The notes under the pieces are model-generated. The model was not told the origin of the DNA. It saw only the letters and a list, made by a program, of their open reading frames with translations, and did no database searches. Positions 7,601 through 13,463 of a DNA stretch of 14,256 bases are shown here, piece by piece (the stretch's first letter is position 1; every line of letters begins with the position of its first letter). The position numbers were made by a program, and so were the translations under genes. Source of the DNA: Spirochaetaceae bacterium (lineage in GTDB: Bacteria; Spirochaetota; Spirochaetia; Treponematales; Breznakiellaceae); assembly GCA_031279965.1 (NCBI GenBank), contig JAITHM010000095.1, positions 1-14,256 of the forward strand, in the 5' to 3' direction.

Positions 7601-8473
7601 CCTTCGGCAAATGCGCCGATCATTGCGCTTACCGCGAACGCAATTTCCGGCATGCGGGAATTCTTTCTTAATGCCGGAATGGACGACTGTCTTACCAAGC
7701 CCATCGAAGCTGATAAACTCAATGCGATACTTCTTAAATGGCTTCCCCGGGACAAAATTGATATACTTGACAATCAAGCGCAGCTGCAGTCTTCCGGTGA
7801 TGGAAAAGACAGTTCTGACTTGCAGGAACTTTTTTCTATATCAGAACTTGATGTAGAAAAAGCGCTTGCCCGCGCTGGTGGAGATAAGCGTATTTATAAA
7901 GAGATGCTCACTTCATTTGCCAAAGATGTAGGCACTCTTATCAACAACATGAATTTATTCTTGGCTGAGCGGAACTGGAAGGAATTTTCAATTAAGGCGC
8001 ATGCTCTTAAAGGCATGTGCGGTTCGATTGGCGCGGACGCATTGTTTGAACGGGCGTTTCTGCTTGAAAGGCACGCGGTAGATGCGGCAAATGAACGGCG
8101 GCAGAGCGATACGGTTTTAAGAGGAACGGAGACGCTCTGTGCTGATGTTGAAAATCTTGCGCGGGCTATTGCCAGGTTAAGCTTTGTCCGCGGCGGCGCA
8201 CCAAGCGGCGAGAAACGTCAGATTAAAAAAGCTGCGCTCATTGAACGGCTTGCCATGCTGCACAATGCATGTGAAGAGACGATGCTCGGCGAGATTGGCG
8301 CCGCAGACCGGCTTGAAGCGCTTATCCACGAGGCTGAATGGGTGCAATATTCCAGTGAAATTGATGTAGCGCTGGCCGAAATTTGCAGGCTTGTTAACGA
8401 TTTTGAATATGAGGATGCGTTGCAAAAAATCAAAGATCTCCAGGTGCTGATGGAGCAGACATCTGAATCCTGA
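4664..8473 (+). CDS. hybrid sensor histidine kinase (HisKA-HATPase-REC-Hpt), four membrane segments
   Basis: 1269 residues. TM1 is about 10-31. An outer region about 32-345 is rich in short beta strands and may be a propeller (not certain). TM2 is about 350-376 and TM3 about 388-406. A second outer region about 407-572 ends in WAYVSVPIYNSRGVVVALLE, as in Cache/PAS-like sensors. TM4 is about 576-597, then a HAMP-like linker (598-650). In the HisKA domain SHEIRTP holds His665. In the ATPase domain the N box is around Asn782, with DTGIGI at 817-822 and GTGLGLAI at 847-854. In the receiver, Asp915/Asp916 form the acidic pocket, Asp959 (FMDHMMPEMDG) is phosphorylated, and Thr990 and Lys1012 are present. 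The Hpt domain has KAHALKGMCGSIGA with His1113. A helical tail ends the protein. All catalytic residues for an internal His-Asp-His relay are present. No response regulator is adjacent, so the Hpt target and the signal are unknown. It heads an operon with larB and nadK. Confidence 0.95.
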   Translation: MAVITRSKAFPVVLITAAFAVIFTLVCILNARIFAEPAFQQKLDFLFPAVAKYEKDGVIYTIDRSLSRIICMSVDGVVQYVITPRETTGYTVFSDFAADGEGRLFVYESVIDTSTYRTLQDRVRLYHTGSGSYEDIFVTEYPQDGSGNPNTFPLINSLVVHSGTLYFSMLQASQVVLFNYNIESGELSNTEFYPRIYYQKRDGTITAADYAVAALFQKDAENFVYLTRSGEVYEVINGEAPQLRTVWQYNQDTGGRFAGSIQYDDDGSIIIQDVISGNLIRLDAAGREVPVIPSICFDELAGEGGQPHQSGFGGAKEAWAGVFGGFVWFYDGTEFVRYKSVELNWSEKTGILLVYLSLILAIGCALAAFVIFFVQILHNRLTLITRQVLAVIPVVIASYIILYSMLNNFWERQFYNNILGNITRFAKVAALHFDGDAIESVRSQSDFLTPNYQDLNDTLEKISNSHRDEWNKSVYIILYKLFNAPLSGENQLFASYFCSSNKEVRLFMPEWFLNHEEIAALFFKGLYQNIELTADGFWAYVSVPIYNSRGVVVALLEAGRDMTGFQLIMRQERQKITLLALLVSVLISILVVFLMSRITVRLSQLGRAHKEILEGNYHLRIAYHQNNELADVINGFNSMADSLESKLGAEDANRAKSAFLANMSHEIRTPMNTVLGMTELMPTANLTELQIEYLNSIRKTSRSLLQIINDILDFSKIEAGKIELVPVHFDIVELFMNISSMFKYIAEQKQLTFASSCSNAIPSVVFADEIRIRQVITNVISNAIKYTRHGTVSINLDRRPRQGIDNLALYYTITVSDTGIGIRKEDIPRLFDSFQQVDTKMNRNVLGTGLGLAITKRFVELMNGAIVVESVYGKGSVFTIYLPLELGNSDKIERSENGAAQFAVAKEGVRALVVDDTPMNLIVARGFLERHNIHADTAETGEKALEMAQENAYDVIFMDHMMPEMDGIDTTSFMRKLTSPSANAPIIALTANAISGMREFFLNAGMDDCLTKPIEADKLNAILLKWLPRDKIDILDNQAQLQSSGDGKDSSDLQELFSISELDVEKALARAGGDKRIYKEMLTSFAKDVGTLINNMNLFLAERNWKEFSIKAHALKGMCGSIGADALFERAFLLERHAVDAANERRQSDTVLRGTETLCADVENLARAIARLSFVRGGAPSGEKRQIKKAALIERLAMLHNACEETMLGEIGAADRLEALIHEAEWVQYSSEIDVALAEICRLVNDFEYEDALQKIKDLQVLMEQTSES
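8452..8455 (+). promoter_or_regulatory. possible ribosome binding site for larB from a CTG codon
   Basis: GGAG, inside the last codons of the kinase gene, is followed by 7 bases and then CTG at 8463, in frame with larB. None of the ordinary start codons has both good spacing and a complete N-terminus. Confidence 0.4.
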
Positions 8474-8495
8474 ACTTGCGTTAATTTTACAGGCC

Positions 8496-9224
8496 GTGCG
8501 TGAAGGTACGGTGAATATGGAGACGGCTGGCAGCAGAATTGCCGCGCTTTACGCGGGCGATTTGGGTTTTGCCCAAATCGACAAACTCCGTGCCGAACGT
8601 ACAGGCTATCCTGAAGTTGTTTATTGTGCGGGGAAAACGATAGAACAGGCCCTTAATATCATCACAAAAATGCGGGAAGATGGCGCGCCGGTTTTTGCGA
8701 CACGGGCAAATGAAGAACTTGCCGAAAAACTTGCCGTGCGGTTTCGTGAGACCGAGTACGATGCGCTGGGACGGACGCTGAGCATAGGCGAATTTTGCCC
8801 GGAAGAAAAGCGCACAGGACTTGTTGTCATTGCCACAGCGGGCACCTCGGATCTTTGCGCTGCAACAGAAGCGGCACGTACGGCTGAATTTTTTGGCAGC
8901 CGGATCAAGCTTATTGCCGATATTGGTGTCGCCGGTATTCACCGGCTTTTTTCGCGGCTTGAAGATATTCGCGCCGCACGGGTCGTCGTCGCCTGTGCCG
9001 GCATGGAAGGCGCACTTGCCGGCGTACTTGCCGGACTTGTCGCCGTACCGGTTATTGCGCTGCCAACGAGTGTTGGGTATGGTGCGTCATTCGGCGGTGT
9101 CTCGGCACTGCTTGGTATGCTGACATCGTGCGCTCCAGGGATAAGTGTGGTAAACATTGATAATGGGTTTTGCGCCGGGTATCAGGCCAATCTTATTAAT
9201 CAGGCAGGCAAAATAGGGGAGTAG
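8496..9224 (+). CDS. larB: nickel-pincer nucleotide cofactor biosynthesis protein LarB
   Basis: 242 residues from GTG 8496. LarB carboxylates nicotinic acid adenine dinucleotide and hydrolyses its phosphoanhydride, the first step to the nickel-pincer cofactor of lactate racemase and relatives. Family motifs: DLGFAQIDKLRAERTGYPEV near the N-terminus, GKTIEQ, TAGTSDL at 114-120, DIGVAGIHRLF at 142-152, CAGMEGALAGV, LPTSVGYGASFGG at 189-201, Cys212 in TSCAPG as the likely catalytic cysteine, and NIDNGF. The start is uncertain. GTG 8496 lacks a ribosome site. ATG 8517 has GAAGG 10 bases away but would cut a conserved helix. The frame stays open upstream and reads LNPELALILQAV, like normal LarB N-termini, from a CTG at 8463 with a well-placed GGAG. 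larC and larE are not in the window. It lies 22 bases after the kinase and 7 before nadK, in one operon. Confidence 0.9.
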   Translation: MREGTVNMETAGSRIAALYAGDLGFAQIDKLRAERTGYPEVVYCAGKTIEQALNIITKMREDGAPVFATRANEELAEKLAVRFRETEYDALGRTLSIGEFCPEEKRTGLVVIATAGTSDLCAATEAARTAEFFGSRIKLIADIGVAGIHRLFSRLEDIRAARVVVACAGMEGALAGVLAGLVAVPVIALPTSVGYGASFGGVSALLGMLTSCAPGISVVNIDNGFCAGYQANLINQAGKIGE

Positions 9225-9231
9225 TGCGTTC

Positions 9232-10056
9232 ATGAAAGTACTGTTGATTGTAAATCCTCAAACAGCGGCCTCGCAGACATTGGCAATAAAAATACAGGAA
9301 CAGCTTGCGAAGAAACAGATTGATGCGGCGCTTTTGTCGTATACCGATCGAATACCGGCGCATATTGAGTATGATGCGGCATTCAGCCTGGGAGGAGATG
9401 GTACTGTTCTGTTTGCCGTGCGGACGGTAGCGGCGTTTGGCGTGCCTGTGCTGCCGCTCAATCTTGGTTCGCTGGGTTTTATTGCAACAATACCTCCTGA
9501 TGACTGGGAAGATGAATTTGAACGATGGCGAAGCGGCACCAGCATTATTTCAGAGCGTATCATGCTTGATGTTCGTGTTGAACGTGAAGGGCAATGCGTG
9601 TTTTCGCTTGCTGCATTAAATGATGCGGTTATCTCCGCATCCGGCATCTCAAAAACCATCAGGTTGAGCGCAGAAAGCGGTGAATTTAATCTTGCCCGTT
9701 ACCGTTCCGACGGCCTTATTGCAGCAACACCGACAGGATCAACCGCCTATTGTGCTTCGGCTGGCGGGCCGGTGCTTGACCCCGAAATGGAAGCTGTCAT
9801 TTTGAATCCTGTCTGTCCTTTTTCGCAGCTTCACCGTCCGCTGGTAACACCAGCACGCGAAACGATTACGATTACTGTTGAGCGCGACCAGCGAAGCGGT
9901 GTTTTGCTTACCATTGACGGACAGGTTACCGAAGCGTTGGAAAAAGGCGACGCGATTCAGATTCGAAAAACGCCCTACAAAGCAAAGCTTATCGCTTCGG
10001 GGCGTGCGGCGTTTTACCGGCAGCTTCATTCAAAACTTGGAATGGGCGGCGTATAA
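9232..10056 (+). CDS. nadK: NAD kinase
   Basis: 274 residues, the usual bacterial length. It phosphorylates NAD+ at the 2' hydroxyl of the adenosine ribose to make NADP+ in the cytoplasm. Signatures: SLGGDGTVLFAVR at 52-64 with Asp56 as catalytic base, NLGSLGFIA at 77-85, ALNDAVIS at 128-135, and YRSDGLIAATPTGSTAY at 157-173, with a C-terminal beta domain containing LTIDGQ. ATG 9232 has AGGGGAG ending 10 bases upstream, and larB ends 7 bases upstream, so it is translated from the larB/kinase transcript. Its stop codon directly abuts the stop codon of the convergent recombinase gene, with no intergenic base. There is T-rich DNA at about 10075-10081 but no convincing terminator stem. Confidence 0.96.
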   Translation: MKVLLIVNPQTAASQTLAIKIQEQLAKKQIDAALLSYTDRIPAHIEYDAAFSLGGDGTVLFAVRTVAAFGVPVLPLNLGSLGFIATIPPDDWEDEFERWRSGTSIISERIMLDVRVEREGQCVFSLAALNDAVISASGISKTIRLSAESGEFNLARYRSDGLIAATPTGSTAYCASAGGPVLDPEMEAVILNPVCPFSQLHRPLVTPARETITITVERDQRSGVLLTIDGQVTEALEKGDAIQIRKTPYKAKLIASGRAAFYRQLHSKLGMGGV

Positions 10057-10932
10057 TTAGGCGTGGGGATGTGCTTTTTTATACACTTCTTTAAGGCGTG
10101 TCATGCTTGTGTGGGTGTAGATTTGCGTTGTAGCCAGACTGCTGTGCCCCAGCAATTCCTGAACAACTCGAATATCACAGCCGCCCGACATAAGATGGGT
10201 GGCAAAACTATGCCGCAGACTGTGCGGGTGAATGTTTTTGGGACTGCCGCTGCGCCGTGCGTATTCTTCAATAATCCAGCGGGCCCCTACCGCAGTAAGC
10301 GTTGTTCCCTTCATGCTGATAAAAAGCGCATCGTTGTTTGAATCCTGGAGTTTTGCGTTTCGTTCTGGGAGGTAGGCGCGTAGGGCTTCGGTGCCTTCGC
10401 GGGAGAAAAACACAGCGCGCTCTTTCTGGCCTTTCCCGCAGACACGCGCCCCGCGCAAATCGCCGTCAAGCTGCGACAGGGTAAGTGATACCAACTCGCT
10501 CAGCCGCAATCCCGCTGAATACATCAGCATGATGAGGGCACGGTCACGCGCTGTCCAAAGTATGTTGAGCGTACCGGGGAGCTTGGCAAATTCTGCCATT
10601 TCATGTTCCCACAAAAAAACCGGCAGTTTTTTGGGGACACGTACATTCCGTAATGTTTCTGCGGGGTTATCGGCACGATAGTTGAAGCGGCGAAGATAGG
10701 AGAAAAAGCCCCGCAGTGATGAAAGCGCCAGGTTGATGCTCAGCGCCGCATACCCTTCAAGGCTCATATCACCAATAAAAAGTTCCAATGTGGTGCGCTC
10801 GGCGTTTTCGGCCCGTATGTTAAGGTTTTCGCAGAAGGCTGAAAAATCGGCAAGATGGGCGCTGTATGCGCGGAGGGTTGCCGGCGACATTGAACGCACT
10901 GCCTGTAAATATTCAAGATATTTTGAAATCAT
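10057..10932 (-). CDS. xerC: Xer-family tyrosine recombinase (XerC/XerD-like)
   Basis: 291 residues, typical of chromosomal Xer proteins. The N-terminal core-binding (SAM-like) domain covers about 1-95 and the catalytic domain about 105-285. All six catalytic positions are visible: Arg143 in AGLRLSELV, Lys167 in CGKGQKER, His237 and Arg240 in HPHSLRHSFA, His263 in LLGHSS, and nucleophile Tyr272 in QIYTHTS. It most likely resolves chromosome dimers at dif. The VYKKAHPHA ending resembles XerC slightly more than XerD, but the two cannot be separated from one sequence. It is not next to an integrase-type att site or phage genes, which argues against a mobile integrase. ATG 10932 follows the acetyltransferase stop by 7 bases and lacks a clear ribosome site, so it is probably translated by coupling. 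It is last in the minus-strand operon. Confidence 0.93.
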   Translation of the reverse strand: MISKYLEYLQAVRSMSPATLRAYSAHLADFSAFCENLNIRAENAERTTLELFIGDMSLEGYAALSINLALSSLRGFFSYLRRFNYRADNPAETLRNVRVPKKLPVFLWEHEMAEFAKLPGTLNILWTARDRALIMLMYSAGLRLSELVSLTLSQLDGDLRGARVCGKGQKERAVFFSREGTEALRAYLPERNAKLQDSNNDALFISMKGTTLTAVGARWIIEEYARRSGSPKNIHPHSLRHSFATHLMSGGCDIRVVQELLGHSSLATTQIYTHTSMTRLKEVYKKAHPHA

Positions 10933-10939
10933 AGAAAAC

Positions 10940-11815
10940 TTAAAGATAGACGATTTTATAATCAGCTTCGTTCTTAAAGCCGGCGCTCAAATAAGTGCGT
11001 AGGGCGGCTTCATTGTGTTTCCGGACAAAAAGCGTCATTCCCAGGCCTTCGGCAAGGAGGAGCCGGACAAAAGCCGCCGTCATGCAGCTTGCGATACCAG
11101 AACCGCGGTATTCCGGCAGTACATAGACGCCGCCAATTTGACAGCGTGAATAAGCATTTGCGTTGGTGTTGATTTTTCCCACGATTTTTCCGTTTATTTC
11201 TGCGATAAGAGCCTGTTCTTTGGTAAGAATACGCTGGAGATTAAACCGGCAGCTTACCGGATCGAGAATCGCGCCGGCAGGGAGTACTTCTTCACGTTCA
11301 TAGGCTGCCTGAATGGGCAGGAGGCGTTCAATGTCTTCGCGTTTGGGGCGGCGCAGTGTGATGCCTTTGGGGGGCGCTTTAACACTTTTAAGATCGTTTA
11401 CGCTGTCCAGCGCCATAAGATAGTAGTCGGTATGTTCGGTCGGCTTGAGGCTGAGCGGGGCAAGTATTTTAAGTAATGTATCTATTTCGGCGGCAAGGCC
11501 GTGCAGCGCATGGATTTTAATCGTAGAAAGCGCGCGGTAAAGGTGTGTGGGAATGTTTAATTTGGTAATGCCGTTAAAAACAGGGAATATCGTACGGCGG
11601 CTGTGAAGTATCATAGCGGCAGTTTGCAGGCTTGTTGATGAAAGCACCCACGCATGATCTTCTACGAAATTCAGGTTGCGAAACCGCGCACACGCCGATA
11701 CGCAGTATTTCTCTCGTTCCCGCAAAAACATTTCGCCCATAAATTTTTCAGTTTCATGCGCTTTGCGCCACCGGTATGAGGGCAACGTATTCATCTTATT
11801 TTCAAATATCGGCAT
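10940..11815 (-). CDS. GNAT-family N-acetyltransferase with an N-terminal extension
   Basis: 291 residues. The C-terminal half (about 152-291) is a GNAT fold: ITLRRPKREDIERLLPIQ opens it, IGGVYVLPEYRGSGIASCM at 227-245 carries the acetyl-CoA pyrophosphate-binding loop (YRGSGIA), and LFVRKHNEAALRTYLSAGF at 262-280 is the usual closing motif. The N-terminal 150 residues are not a recognisable GNAT copy. They contain WVLSSTSL, the R-R-T-I-F-P-V-F stretch and helical segments, which may be a second, degenerate acyltransferase half or a substrate domain. The substrate cannot be predicted. ATG 11815 has GAGG 5 bases away. It lies 27 bases after the response regulator and 7 before the recombinase. 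Confidence 0.85.
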   Translation of the reverse strand: MPIFENKMNTLPSYRWRKAHETEKFMGEMFLREREKYCVSACARFRNLNFVEDHAWVLSSTSLQTAAMILHSRRTIFPVFNGITKLNIPTHLYRALSTIKIHALHGLAAEIDTLLKILAPLSLKPTEHTDYYLMALDSVNDLKSVKAPPKGITLRRPKREDIERLLPIQAAYEREEVLPAGAILDPVSCRFNLQRILTKEQALIAEINGKIVGKINTNANAYSRCQIGGVYVLPEYRGSGIASCMTAAFVRLLLAEGLGMTLFVRKHNEAALRTYLSAGFKNEADYKIVYL

Positions 11816-11842
11816 TATTGCCTCTTTTCTAAAGATACATTT

Positions 11843-12580
11843 TTATTGCGGTTCTGGAGCCGCCGTACCGTCAGAAATCCGGTAGCCAACGCCGCGGACT
11901 GTTTCGATGTAATCAGCCGATACGCCGCTTGAAGCAAGTTTTTGCCGGAGCGTCCTGATATGAACGTCGACGGTACGTGTTTCCGCGGTAAATTCATAGC
12001 CCCACACTTTGTCCAGAAGGCGTTCACGGCTCATCACCGTATCGCGGTTGTGCAGTAAAAAGCTTAGAAGTTCAAATTCTTTGGCGGTTAATTCTACCCG
12101 TTTTCCGGCAACGAGCAGGCGGCGCGCTCCCATGTTTATCGCCATATTTCCCAGCACAAGAGTATCGCTGCCGGCTTCCTGGTTATCGGAATTGCTGCGG
12201 CGGAGCACTGCGTGCACGCGGGCGATAAGTTCCATCATGCCAAAGGGCTTTACAATGTAATCGTCAGCGCCCGCATCAAGAAAGCGGACTTTGTCGTATT
12301 CAGCGTTTTTTGCCGTTAGCATAATAACTGGAGTACGCGCCCCAAGGCCGGCAAGGAAAAATTTTCCGCCCCGAATTTTTTTAAGAATACCAAGGCCGTC
12401 TTCGCCGGGCAGCATGATGTCAAGCAGAACAAGTTCCGGTTTTTCCGCGAACGAACGTGTTTCAAGCGCGGTATAAAATGTTTTGGCGTTATTGAATCCG
12501 TAAGCTCTTTTACCGGTTTTTTCCAGCGTATACACGACCAGTTCACGAATATTGGGATCGTCTTCAATGAAGAGTATCAT
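11843..12580 (-). CDS. OmpR/PhoB-family DNA-binding response regulator
   Basis: 245 residues. The receiver domain covers about 1-120, with acidic residues Asp7 and Asp8, phospho-acceptor Asp54 in LLDIMLPGEDG, Thr89 in MLTAK and Lys111 in YIVKPF. A short linker precedes a winged-helix effector domain (about 135-238) with LTAKEFELLSFLL, MSRERLLDKVWG, the recognition helix TRTVDVHIRTLRQKL and the wing ETVRGVGYRI. It should bind direct-repeat operators as a dimer when phosphorylated. No histidine kinase is encoded next to it, so it is an orphan here; the hybrid kinase at 4664 is distant and ends in its own Hpt, and a link is only conjecture. ATG 12580 has no Shine-Dalgarno site, but TAAGAT lies 5 bases upstream as a possible -10 box. 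Confidence 0.95.
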   Translation of the reverse strand: MILFIEDDPNIRELVVYTLEKTGKRAYGFNNAKTFYTALETRSFAEKPELVLLDIMLPGEDGLGILKKIRGGKFFLAGLGARTPVIMLTAKNAEYDKVRFLDAGADDYIVKPFGMMELIARVHAVLRRSNSDNQEAGSDTLVLGNMAINMGARRLLVAGKRVELTAKEFELLSFLLHNRDTVMSRERLLDKVWGYEFTAETRTVDVHIRTLRQKLASSGVSADYIETVRGVGYRISDGTAAPEPQ

Positions 12581-12612
12581 GATGCATCTTAGCTTGTCAT
12601 GCCTGCAATGAG

Positions 12613-12646
12613 TAGACCCTTTTTTACATCGCTGATAGATTATAAT
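12613..12646 (+). promoter_or_regulatory. candidate leaderless promoter of the PrsW-like gene
   Basis: TAGACC (12613-12618), a 17-base spacer and TAGATT (12636-12641) place the transcription start at about 12648, the A of the ATG. A perfect TATAAT overlaps at 12641-12646, one base before the ATG, but lacks a -35 and would start transcription inside the gene, near a GTG at 12657. No ribosome site is present. The 67-base gap is shared with the divergent response regulator gene. Confidence 0.4.
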
Positions 12647-12647
12647 T

Positions 12648-13304
12648 ATGAGCAGTGTGCTGGTTGTGCTTCTTATTCTCGTACTCTCGTTTGTACCGGT
12701 AACGCTGGCATTTTTTTGGATACGGCGGCGCGGGATAGTTTTTCCGTTTTTGGTGACGCTGCTATTTCTTGCCGCCGGTGTGGCAACGCTTGTTATGGCG
12801 GCCGTTATTCAGTCGCTGATAACGGAAGCGCTTCCGGAAGGCGCGGCTTCGTTTGCCGCGCAGTTTTTTGATGTGTTTGTTCGTGTAGCTTTGACCGAGG
12901 AAGGGGCGCGGTTTCTTGTTTTTTTCGTACTTTTTGCCGGTATCAGGGTGTTTTCTTCACAGAGTATTCTTAATGAAGGTTTTAGCGCTGGCGGCGGACT
13001 GCTTGCCGGACTTAGTTTTGCCGCGCTGGAGACTGCTGCACATGCGGCAAGCGAGGCTGGTGTTGTGCTTGTCCGTGCGTTAAGTGCCGCCCCTCTTCAT
13101 GGCGCGTGCGGGATTCGTTGTGCGCAGTCCGCGCTGTCCGCGGAAAAAACTCCGCTTATTGCTGCCGGACGTTTAATATCCGCCATACTTCTTCATGCAT
13201 GTTATAATTTTATGCTGCCGCGCGGCGGGATAATGGCGGCACTCGCCATTTTTCTTGCCCTCAGTTCGCTTGTTTCATCGGCGCGAGCTGTCACAAATGA
13301 ATAA
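12648..13304 (+). CDS. PrsW-family intramembrane glutamic protease-like protein
   Basis: 218 residues, very hydrophobic, with about six to seven membrane segments. The order of motifs matches the PrsW family: EEGARFLVFF with Glu84/Glu85 at the start of one helix, GGGLLAGLSFAALETAAH at 115-132 with Glu128, RALSAAPLHGACG at 143-155 with His151, and LLHACYNFML at 181-190 with His183 and Asn187. PrsW in Bacillus subtilis cleaves the anti-sigma factor RsiW within the membrane. Here no anti-sigma or sigma gene is adjacent, so the substrate is unknown. Family members also include non-proteolytic proteins, so catalysis is inferred from the conserved Glu and His residues. Transcribed alone, divergent from the response regulator. 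The start is ATG 12648 without a ribosome site; GTG 12657 is the alternative. Confidence 0.75.
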   Translation: MSSVLVVLLILVLSFVPVTLAFFWIRRRGIVFPFLVTLLFLAAGVATLVMAAVIQSLITEALPEGAASFAAQFFDVFVRVALTEEGARFLVFFVLFAGIRVFSSQSILNEGFSAGGGLLAGLSFAALETAAHAASEAGVVLVRALSAAPLHGACGIRCAQSALSAEKTPLIAAGRLISAILLHACYNFMLPRGGIMAALAIFLALSSLVSSARAVTNE

Positions 13305-13310
13305 AATTCC

Positions 13311-13373
13311 AGTGGGCAGTGGACAGTGGACAGTGGACAGTGGACAGTGGACAGTGGGCAGTGGGCAGTGGAC
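13311..13373. repeat. heptamer tandem array, nine AGTGG(A/G)C units
   Basis: Nine exact 7-base units with one variable base: AGTGGGC, five AGTGGAC, two AGTGGGC, one AGTGGAC. A degenerate tenth, AGCGGCT, follows. The array starts 6 bases after the PrsW-like stop codon. Seven-base units are characteristic of short tandem repeats in intergenic DNA; no function is known to me. Confidence 0.95.
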
Positions 13374-13390
13374 AGCGGCTTCTGGCCGGA

Positions 13391-13430
13391 ATACGTTACC
13401 TAACGCTGAAATCGCCGTTAGCTAACATAT
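13391..13430. repeat. long imperfect hairpin between the heptamer array and its inverted copies
   Basis: Arms 13391-13405 and 13416-13430 are 15 bases each and complementary at 13 positions around the loop CTGAAATCGC. As minus-strand RNA one of the two mismatches becomes a G-U pair, favouring a structure in the 3' untranslated region of the DUF6273 gene. No U tract follows, so it is not a classical terminator. Confidence 0.75.
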
Positions 13431-13444
13431 ACCAGCCAAAGTCT

Positions 13445-13458
13445 GCCCACTGCCCACT
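13445..13458. repeat. two inverted heptamer units
   Basis: GCCCACT twice, the exact reverse complement of the AGTGGGC units of the array at 13311-13373. They lie 5 bases from the stop codon of the DUF6273 gene and can pair with the array, enclosing the central hairpin. Confidence 0.85.
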
Positions 13459-13463
13459 ACTAA

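Noticed and set aside
8487..8942. 151-codon minus-strand open frame opposite larB
   Set aside because: Lies within a clear LarB gene and has no motif or ribosome site.
10051..10085. Terminator after nadK using GTATAA pairing with TTATAC around the T run
   Set aside because: A six-base AT-rich stem with a loop of over 20 bases is too weak, and it lies inside the convergent gene.
13395..13426. Integron attC-like core sites (ACCTAAC and GTTAGCT), of interest because Treponema denticola has a chromosomal integron
   Set aside because: The second site breaks the GTTRRRY rule, only 12 bases separate the two, and no internal L sites or cassette series are visible.
13311..13458. CRISPR array
   Set aside because: Units are 7 bases with no spacers, and no cas genes are present.
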